Positions 1-8,221 of a stretch of 10,623 bases of DNA are shown here, piece by piece; position 1 is the first letter of the stretch, and every line of letters begins with the position of its first letter. The DNA is from Nephromyces sp. MM_2019 (lineage: Eukaryota; Apicomplexa; Aconoidasida; Nephromycida). The stretch covers positions 1-10,623 of the forward strand of contig JADHZB010002037.1 of assembly GCA_015657535.1 (NCBI GenBank), in the 5' to 3' direction. A program made the translations under genes and the position numbers. Below the pieces are notes generated by a model. It made no database searches and was not told where the DNA came from. It worked only from the letters and a program-made list of their open reading frames with translations.

Positions 1-283
1 ATATATATAACAATGTGTGTTATGTGTACTTTGTCATATAATATAATTTTAAATATTCACTGTATATATGAAATATAAAAAGAAATATAAAAAGAAAAAT
101 TCATATTTATTAATATATAAATATGTAAATATATATATAAATATGTATGTGTGTATATAAATATGTAAATATATATATAAATATGTATGTGTGTATATAA
201 ATATGTAAATATATATATATATGTAACCTGTGTGTACAAAAAAAATATATATATAATATAATAACTATGTGTTTATAGATAAT
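1..283. other. AT-rich 3' flank of the PIG-X-like gene
   Basis: Low-complexity AT/TG sequence following the stop codon of the minus-strand gene. It holds a 40-bp tandem repeat (listed separately) and short TA runs. The only long open frame here is a Tyr/Ile/Thr/His-only shadow of the repeat, and I see no coding signal. Confidence 0.7.
112..222. repeat. 40-bp AT/TG minisatellite, about 2.5 copies
   Basis: The string atatgtaaat recurs at 121, 161 and 201, an exact 40-bp period. Each unit joins a TA-rich half to a TATGTGTGTATA half. It lies in the 3' flank of the first gene. Confidence 0.85.
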
Positions 284-1890
284 TTATTTAGTAAAAATAA
301 AATAAAAAGTTACTATAATAAATACTAACGATAAAAGCATAGATGTATATATTGACCAATTTGTATGAGATGTTAAACCAATAGGTATATCCCATGGAAT
401 AGATAAATTACAATAAGTGGGTATAGGTGACGACAAAATTTGCCAACGCTCCTCGGAGGGTTGGGCCCAAAATATTTGGGGAGAGTGAAGATAGGTTCGG
501 AGGTATAATTCATCCATATAGGGCATATGATAACGATTATGTAATTTAAGTGTGTAAGTTATATTTAGTGTATAATGATTTAAATTTAATGGATATATAT
601 GTTCTACTATACAGTTGGGTGTTTCAAATGTAAAGGGTGATTCAATATCAGTATGTGAAATTCTTATTTTAGGTATAGGTGTGTGTGTATCAGCATTACA
701 ATTGTGTGTATCTACATTACACATGTGTGTGTGTATATCATTATTGTGTGTGTGTATATCATTATTGTGTGTGTATATATCATTATTGTGTGTGTGTATA
801 TCATTATTGTGTGTGTGTATATCATTATTGTGTGTGGATTCAAAAGGATCAGCATATAATGAAGGGGGTAAGATATCCAATATACGTAAATGTGCTAATT
901 GTTGTTTATGTATAGTTAAATAAATAAATGTATCTAATAATCTGTGTGTACCTAATCCATTTAAACAACGATGTATAGAATGTATAGTATAAGGTTGTTT
1001 ATAGGTTAGAGTGTGTGTATCATTTTTAAAAGTATAAAATGTATGTATAATTGGATCAATAGGTATAAAAGTATGTGTATAGTTATTTAAGATGTGTGTA
1101 TAATTATATAATGAAAATTCAGTTAAATAAAAAAAGTGTGAAGGATGTGTATGATTAATTGTAGGTATATTTTGATCTACAATATTTTTATATAAATCTA
1201 ATGTAGTTTCATTAAATATTGGATAATCATCTATATAGTTATTAGATATGTGTGTGTAATAATCTATTATATTAGATTCATGATATATAATTAATGTAAG
1301 TGAACACGGTATATGATCCTTTATAATTACATAGGCATATAATATAACTGATTCTCCTATTAATTTATATAGGTTTTGAAATTTTCTATATGTGTGTGAA
1401 TCTAATGGATAATATGTGTGTGTATCATTCCATGTTTTTGATGTATTAAAAATATTGTGTGTGTGTATATTAGGTATATATTTATGTTTGAGATGTTTAT
1501 GACTATAACATGAAAACCAATCAGAAACTTTATATCTCAAAAAAAAATGAAAATCTTCTATTCTCATATTAGATGGTAATAATTTATAATTTATTTTGTG
1601 TGTGTGTGTGTGTGTGTAGTTGGGTGTGTCTGTATGTGTGTGTGTATCTGTATGTGTGTGTAGATCAGGCTGATGTGTGCTGAGAGGTATCCAAGAAAAA
1701 GGTAAAGGGGGTTGATCTGTGTGTGTATCCTTAATATATGTAAAGGGTGGTAGTGTGTGTAACCAATCAATAAATTCTTCATATGTGTGTAAAATTGAGG
1801 CCTCAGGAAATGTGTGTGAATTACAATTGTTTATTAAATTTTCAATTTTAGATTTGATACCCATATTACTCTCATCAATATTGATTCCAG
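284..1890 (-). CDS. PIGX: PIG-X/PBN1-like GPI mannosyltransferase I accessory subunit (main exon)
   Basis: Probable PIG-X/PBN1, the ER-lumenal stabilising partner of the PIG-M/GPI14 mannosyltransferase that adds the first mannose in GPI-anchor synthesis. Residues are numbered from the Met at 1864 (526 aa to the stop at 284). Family landmarks occur in the expected order: GLGTHRLL (303-310), LPPSLYADPFE (332-342, matching the family's LPxGLYVDPYE), FETPN (413-417, like the family's IEAPN), NRYHMPY (443-449, like CRYHRP), DIPIGLTSHT (492-501, like VPVGLTxHT), then one membrane helix (about 504-523) and a very short tail. Eleven N-X-S/T sequons fit a lumenal domain. Numerous Thr-His tracts and a 7-residue repeat inflate the length well beyond mammalian PIG-X. 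The Met at 1864 has no signal peptide. The frame is open upstream to 1890, where AG (1892-1891) could be a splice acceptor, so the true N-terminus is probably in the exon at 2498-2807. Family assignment rests on remembered motifs, not a search. Confidence 0.85.
725..832 (-). repeat. In-frame 21-bp tandem repeat encoding a 7-residue unit
   Basis: About five copies of a 21-bp unit inside the PIG-X-like gene encode HNNDIHT (one copy reads IYT) at residues 345-380. The period is a multiple of three, so copy number can change without breaking the frame. The array lies in the linker after the ADPFE motif (338-342) and before the FETPN strand, where an exposed loop is plausible. Confidence 0.9.
1598..1663 (-). 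repeat. Coding CA-repeat tract encoding Thr-His runs
   Basis: An interrupted (TG)n run on the plus strand reads as (CA)n in the sense of the PIG-X-like gene and encodes Thr-His/Thr-Asp runs at about residues 68-89. The uninterrupted part (about 1597-1618) is long enough to be slippage-prone. (CA)n gives Thr-His in every frame, so the repeat never makes a stop, but a net change not divisible by three would shift everything downstream. Confidence 0.85.
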
Positions 1891-2497
1891 CTTAATATTG
1901 ATTAATAAAATAAATATGAATTTAAATATATATTTTCTAATAAATTAGATATGTGTGTGTATATATGTGTGGTGTGTGTGTGTGTGGTGTGTATGTATAT
2001 ATATATGTATATTGGTTGGGTGAATGTGTGTGTGGGTTTGCGTGAATGTGTGTGTGGGTTTGCGTGAGTGAGTTTTTAGGGTGTGTGTAAGTGGGGTGTA
2101 GGTGTGAGTATGTGTGTGTGTGTGTAGGTGGGTATGTGTGAGTATATGTGTGTAGAGTGCAGGTAGGTATGTGTGAGTGTGTGTGTGTGTGTTTGTGTGG
2201 AGTTTTGAGTGTGATTATGGATGGATGTGTGTGTAATTGGGATAAATGTATTCGTGTGTGTGTATATATATGTATCTGTGTGTACCTGTGTATGTGTGTG
2301 TGTATATATATGTATCTGTGTGTACATGTGTATGTGTGTGTGTATATATATGTATCTGTGTGTACATGTGTATGTGTGTGTGTATATCTGAGTTGTGTAT
2401 GATTTGTGCTTTTATATGTGTGTGTAGATATATATATATATATATATATAAATGTATGTGTGTGTGCAAAATGAAATTTTGAGTGTGCACATGTTAC
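1891..2497 (-). other. Probable intron or upstream spacer of the PIG-X-like gene
   Basis: Minus-strand sequence between a candidate donor (CCAA followed by GTAACA at 2497) and a candidate acceptor (ATTAAG at 1893-1891). The phases agree: one base is carried over and combines to ACT. It is filled with TG-type repeats on the plus strand, that is CA in the sense. The acceptor is weak, AAG rather than the CAG/TAG used at all seven RPF1 introns, so this intron is an inference. Confidence 0.45.
2255..2388. repeat. 40-bp TG/TA minisatellite, about 3.3 copies
   Basis: The string tgtatatatatgtatctgtg recurs at 2261, 2301 and 2341 with an exact 40-bp period. The units differ by single bases (tgtacctg against tgtacatg). 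The open frames here, on both strands, are repeat shadows made of only a few residue types. Confidence 0.9.
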
Positions 2498-2807
2498 TTG
2501 GGCATTGGATATAGTTAAAGAGTTTATAAAGATCTGGATTTGTGTGTGTAGAAATGTGTGTAATTCCCGTAGGTATGGCATAGTGTGTGTGTAGATTATC
2601 CAAACAAGTATTTGATATTGAAAGGGCATCCCAAGGTTGTGAAATTGGTGTGTTTGTGAGTGGTAAATCAATTAATAAATGTGTAGGGGATAATCTGACT
2701 GTATATGTATATATAATTGGTATATGGGTAATAAATACTATTATATAATATACACACACCCAATAAATTTTCAAAAATAATTTTACACACATCATTTGTA
2801 TTTCCAT
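2498..2807 (-). CDS. Probable 5' exon with signal peptide, likely N-terminus of the PIG-X-like protein
   Basis: Opens with ATG at 2807 and stays open for 103 codons plus one base to a candidate donor at 2497. The first 35 or so residues contain a strongly hydrophobic run (about 8-32, rich in Leu, Ile, Tyr, Val) that could be a signal peptide or anchor. A mixed-composition segment follows, including HLLIDLPLTNTPISQPWDAL and later NPDLYKLFNYIQCP, unlike the repeat shadows around it. The phase matches the acceptor at 1891, so splicing would give one 638-residue protein with ER entry at the start and the PIG-X membrane helix at the end. That topology is what the family requires and the downstream exon lacks. 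Alternatively it is part of a separate short gene, or it begins at an internal acceptor near 2701 (CAG before TCAGATTATCC). Confidence 0.5.
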
Positions 2808-3440
2808 ATATATTTTTATGGTTGTATATGTATGTTTGTGTATGTGTGTGTGGTTGTGTGAATATATATGTATATATATTGATGCTATATATTAATGTGT
2901 GTATGTATATATATATATTGATTTTGAAATGATGTATGAGTTTAATATTTAAATGTGTGTAAATAAAAAACCCAATGTAAATATATATTATACATAAAAA
3001 TAAAATATCACAATTGTGTATGTGTAAAATGTGTGTATATGTGTATAATGTGTGTATACATGTATGTGTAAGTATGTGTATGTGTAGTGTAAGGTGTGTG
3101 TGTGTGTGTAGTGTAAGGTATGTGTGTGTGTAGTGTAAGGTATGTGTATCTGTGTAGTGTAAGGTATGTGTGTGTGTGTAGTGTAAGGTATGTGTGTGTG
3201 TAGTGTAAGGTATGTGTGTGTGTGTAGTGTAAGGTATGTGTGTGTGTGTAGTGTAAGGTATGTGTGTGTGTGTAGTGTAAGGTATGTGTGTGTGTGTAGT
3301 GTAAGGTATGTGTGTGTGTGTAGTGTAAGGTATGTGTGTGTGTGTAGTGTAAGGTATGTGTGTGTGTGTGTGTATCTATATATGTAATTTAAAATTATGC
3401 ATGTGTATATGTATAATGTGTAACTAATAAATTTAAAACT
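2808..3440. other. Upstream region of the PIG-X-like gene, TG-rich
   Basis: More than 600 bp without a credible gene. It holds TG/TA tracts and the 20-24-bp minisatellite at 3082-3373. Relative to the minus-strand gene it is CA-rich in the sense orientation, so it would contain the promoter if the exon at 2498-2807 is the first. The Val/Cys-rich plus-strand open frame at 3190-3387 is a repeat shadow. Confidence 0.6.
3082..3373. repeat. 20-24-bp minisatellite, about 12 copies of a GTGTAAGG core
   Basis: The core tagtgtaaggtatg recurs about twelve times, separated by a variable number of TG dinucleotides. Unit length therefore alternates among roughly 20, 22, 24 and 26 bp. The fixed core with variable TG spacers suggests two layers of change: array copy number and dinucleotide slippage within each spacer. 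Confidence 0.9.
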
Positions 3441-3734
3441 TTAGTGTCTAAACATTTATATATGTGTTGTTGTATTAAACTACTTTGTATATATCATTAT
3501 CACCTACACACAATTTTATTAACTCACAATTTCCTTACAAATATTAACGATACACACAATTTCACAAGATATTATAAACACATGTATTTTAAATTATATT
3601 TAAGGTGTACACACACCATAAAATAACTTATATATAAGTATATGTCTAAATCATAAGTAAATATAAACTTAACATTATATATAAAATAATCTAAACTTAT
3701 TCTCATTGATAATAATTATACTTATATATATATG
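3441..3734. other. Repeat-poor AT-rich island at a repeat-polarity switch
   Basis: About 290 bp with few long repeats. The plus strand changes from TG-type to CA-type repeats across it. A 60-codon plus-strand frame (3444-3626) lies behind a passable acceptor (actttag at 3439-3445), but it has no upstream exon I can find and a skewed composition, so I do not call a gene. It could equally be a boundary or regulatory spacer between the RPF1 3' end and the PIG-X-like 5' end. Confidence 0.5.
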
Positions 3735-4086
3735 TATATACGAAAGTACACACACACAAATACACATACATAAAGATATACACACATATATACACACATT
3801 TAAACATACATAAAGATATACACACATATATACACACATATAAACATACATAAATATATACACACATATATACACACATATAAACATACATAAATATATA
3901 CACACATATATACACACATATAAACATAGATGAAGATATACACACATATATACACACATATAAACATACATGAAGATATACACACATATATACACACATA
4001 TATACACACATATAAACATACATAAAGATATACACACATATATACACACATATAAACATACATAAAGATATACACACATATATATA
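3735..4086. repeat. 40-bp CA/TA minisatellite, about 8 copies
   Basis: The string taaacataca (one copy taaacataga) recurs at 3801, 3841, 3881, 3921 and 3961, an exact 40-bp period. One 16-bp expansion near 3990-4010 precedes two more units. Units differ at a few positions (aaagat, aaatat, gaagat). All three minus-strand frames stay open across it as Tyr/Ile/Cys/Val shadows. Confidence 0.95.
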
Positions 4087-4284
4087 TTTGCATTGTACAT
4101 AAAATTACACGCTTACACACATGTTTAGTAAGAAAAATTTATTTTTATTAACTCAAAAATAATTCAAAGAGTTTATACGAGACAAAATGTGTGTGTGTGT
4201 GTGTATATATATATTAAGAAAAAAATATATATTGTAAAGATAGACAGATGTGTGTATATATAAATATATATATATAACAAATTA
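4087..4284. other. 3' flank of RPF1
   Basis: AT-rich sequence beyond the RPF1 stop codon, with a short (TG)n at 4188-4204 and TA runs. On the sense strand the first 40 bases after the stop are A/T-rich, but I cannot assign a polyadenylation site with confidence. Confidence 0.5.
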
Positions 4285-4371
4285 TTAAATAAAAAAGGTT
4301 TTTCTGTCAACTTGTAAATCAGGCCTCCACACATATTCAAAAGAAGACCCTTCTGTGTCTAATAATGATGG
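4285..4371 (-). CDS. RPF1: RPF1 exon 8 (terminal)
   Basis: Twenty-eight codons plus TAA at 4285-4287, behind acceptor TTTATTTACAG. It encodes the C-terminal strand EYVWRPDLQVDRKTFFI typical of RPF1. Confidence 0.95.
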   Translation of the reverse strand, partial: PSLLDTEGSSFEYVWRPDLQVDRKTFFI

Positions 4372-5144
4372 CTGTAAATAAAAAAATATACACACATATT
4401 TATATATAAACATACACATACATTTATATATAAACACAAACATACATTTATATACATATATACACATACACACATCTATATACATATATACACATACACA
4501 CATCTATATACATATATACACATACACACATCTATATACGTATATACACACACACACATCTATATACATACACACACACACACATCTATATACATACACA
4601 CACACACACATCTATATACATACACACACACACACATCTATATACATACACACACACACACATTTATATACATAAATCTATTTATAAGTATATATATATA
4701 TATATATATATACTTACTTGCATCCAATATAATTTGAGTGTAAAACGTGGGCCAATTTCTTGTAAACGACATCGTTCTCCTTGATCGTTAAATATATATC
4801 TGTTTTAATACACACACACACATATATATATAGTGTGTGTGCTATGTGTGTATAACTAAGTATATGTCTAAGTGTATGTATGTGTGTGTTATGAATAGTG
4901 TGTCTAAATGTGTGTGTATAGGTTGTGTATTTGTGTGTGGATAATTTTCTATAATTAGATAATTCGAAGATTGATATAATTTGAATTATGTGTATACACA
5001 ATTACATACAAAATGTATACACACACACACACATATATATACTTAATAATATATATATTTACCGATGATGTCTAAAAAATATAAAGTCACGTTGATTATG
5101 AAATGTAATTACACGCCTTCCTTGAAATTCAGGCATCTGATTAT

Positions 5145-5196
<52 letters not shown>

Positions 5197-5778
5197 ATAG
5201 ATAATATAAATATCACGAATGTGTATATACATTTAATAAAAACATCATATGTATGTGTGTGTATTATGTGTGTGTGTGTGTATTATGTGTGTGTGTATAT
5301 TATGTGTGTGTGTGTGTGTGTTTTATGTGTGTGTGTGTGTATTGCGTGTGTGTGTGTGTATTATGTGTGTGTGTGTGTGTATTATGTGTGTGTGTGCGTG
5401 TGTATTATGTGTGAGTGTGTGTGTGTATTATGTGTGTGTGTGTGTGTGTATTATGTGTGTGTGTGTGTGTGTATTATGTGTGTGTGTGTATTATGTGTAT
5501 GTGTATTATGTGTATGTGTGTGTGTGTGTGTGTGTGTATGTATTATGTGTATTATGTGTATGTGTGTTATGTGTGTGTGTGTAAATATAGATAATAGTCA
5601 ATAAAAATCTACACACCAATGGAAATAATGCAGCAAATTGTCGACCAATACGATGGCCTAAACGCGTGTCAAAATTATTTAAAATTAGTTCGGGCAAATG
5701 ATCGGTCGAATTGGCTGAATTTTTCAAATCTTTGGCCAATTTTAGGCCTGTTAATTTGAAGAAACTTGTAGGGCCAGC

Positions 5779-5814
<36 letters not shown>

Positions 5815-5867
5815 AAGGATAATATAGAATAAAAATGAGGGAATGTATATGTGTATATGTGTGTGTA

Positions 5868-5908
<41 letters not shown>

Positions 5909-5936
5909 AAGTAGAGATAGAGAAAGGAGAGGGAGA

Positions 5937-5969
<33 letters not shown>

Positions 5970-6035
5970 AGTAGAGATAGAGAAAAGAGAGTGTGTGTGT
6001 GTGTGTGTGTGTATATAAGTAGAGATAGAGAAAAG

Positions 6036-6100
<65 letters not shown>

Positions 6101-6137
6101 AAGTAGAGATAGAGAAAAGAGAGAGTGTGTGTGCGTA

Positions 6138-6174
<37 letters not shown>

Positions 6175-8147
6175 AAGAAAGTAGAGATTTAATTTATATA
6201 CACACACATTACATATACACACACACTATATTTATATACATACTTGGTAAATGAATGATATAAAGGCCATTTATTTTACGTCGATTTTCACTCAAAACGA
6301 GTAAGTCCGTACAATTTTTAGAAATTGCAAATTTGGACATTTCATTAACAGTTGTTGTATGTCTCTGTGTGTGTGTATGTATGTATATATATATATATAT
6401 ATANTATGTGTGTGCAAATGCGAATTTTGTGTGTGTGTGTGTGCAAATGCGAATTATGTGTGTGTGTGTGTGTGTGTGTGCAAATGTGGAATATGTGTGT
6501 GTGTGTTTGTATAAGAATCAAGTATATGTATCAAGGTAAGTACTCAAAAGGGTAAATGTTTCAAATGTATTCTATATATATATATATATATATAAAGGTT
6601 TATATAATATAATGTATATAGTTAATGTGCATATAGTGATATTATTTATTACCTTGTAATAATATATATTAGGTAAGATGTGTAAAAGCTCTGTTAATAA
6701 TTCCATTAGTTTATTGGAGGGTCTCCTGAACAAAAGTTTTATATATTTCAGTGTGTATTTATACACCTTCATACACACACAAAGCAAACACGTATATACA
6801 CACATATACACACACAAACATACACATGTATACACACATACACATATCCCAATGTGCCCACTCACACATACACACAATACACACACACTCACACATACAC
6901 ACAATACACACACACTCACACATACACACAATACACACATAACACACATACACACAATACATACACACACAATACACACCCACTCACACATACACACAAT
7001 ACACACCCACTTACACACACAATACACACACACTTACACACACAATACACACACATTTACATACACAATACACACACACATAATACATACACGATAAACA
7101 ATACATACTCACACATACACACACACACACTAATGATCTTATAATCAAAAAATGAAAAATAAAGTTTGTAAATTTTACATTGTAGTAGTTATCATCAATT
7201 TTGGTATAACTTTGCCTTTAAAATATTCTGAGAATTCATCATTCTTATTTTCCTCAATAACTTCCTTATCAGTTGGATCAACTGTATTAATTATACACAC
7301 ACATATACACACATATATACACACATATAAACACACATATATACACACACATATACACACATATAAACACACATATACACACATATATACACACACATAT
7401 ACACATATATATACACACACATATACATATACACATATATATATATATATTCTCAAATAGTTATAACATAAATAAATAATGTGTATATATATATATCCTA
7501 GTATATTTAGGATAATAAATATAAACAATATATATATACTATCTACACATCGAATTATATACATAATTACAACCAATCCATATAGACATATATTAATCTG
7601 TGAACACACTACACACATATGAATATTAATCTTAATACACAAGCATATATGACAATCCAAATACACACACACATAACCATATATAGATAAACATTCATCT
7701 TTACATATACACCCCAATATGTACAGTTCCCAATCGAAGTGCACATACATACACACACAATATGCACACATATAATACACACCATATAAACACACAATAT
7801 ACATACATATAATAAACACAATATATACACACAATATATAAACACATATAACACACACCATATTCACACAATATATACACACAAATAATACACACATAGT
7901 ACACAGCATATATACACACAATATACACACATATAATACACATAATACGCACCATATACGCATAATACACACAATACACACCATATACACACAATACACA
8001 CCATATACACACAGTACACACCATATACACACAACACACACACACACCACCCCTCCTCACCCCCACTCACTACACACACCACCCCTCCTCACCCCTCTCA
8101 CTACACACACACCCTCCTGCCCCTACACACACACTACACACCACACA

Positions 8148-8221
<74 letters not shown>

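Noticed and set aside
615..923. Plus-strand open frames antisense to the PIG-X-like gene
   Set aside because: They mirror the in-frame 21-bp repeat and have no independent coding features.
1937..2671. 244-codon minus-strand open frame rich in His/Thr/Tyr
   Set aside because: Mostly a translation of TG/TA repeats. Where sequence is complex (2498-2671), the other minus frame has the more protein-like composition and a hydrophobic N-terminus.
3190..3387. Val-Cys-Ser-Val-Arg-Tyr repeat protein
   Set aside because: A direct translation of the 22-24-bp minisatellite with no non-repeat sequence.
3444..3626. 60-codon plus-strand open frame in the repeat-poor island
   Set aside because: A plausible acceptor precedes it and the composition is mixed, but no upstream exon or recognisable motif supports it, and its Cys/Tyr/His bias fits chance in AT-rich DNA.
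3735..4086. Possible CRISPR array because of the regular 40-bp spacing
   Set aside because: The whole 40-bp unit is repeated with no unique spacers, there are no cas genes, and the window is eukaryotic with introns.
5065..5604. 179-codon plus-strand open frame of Val/Cys/Tyr repeats
   Set aside because: (GT)n has no stop codon in any frame, so long frames are automatic. Its N-terminal part is the antisense of RPF1 exon 6 and the rest is intron 5.
5506..6222. 238-codon minus-strand open frame
   Set aside because: It reads through intron 4, exon 5 and part of intron 5. Only the exon 5 segment is conserved; the rest is Thr-His/Leu-Ser-Tyr shadow of repeats.
7175..8050. 291-codon minus-strand open frame across RPF1 intron 1 and exon 2
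   Set aside because: The Val/Cys/Tyr part is intron repeat. Only the last 35 codons are exon 2, and the final Met-stop is created by reading past the donor.
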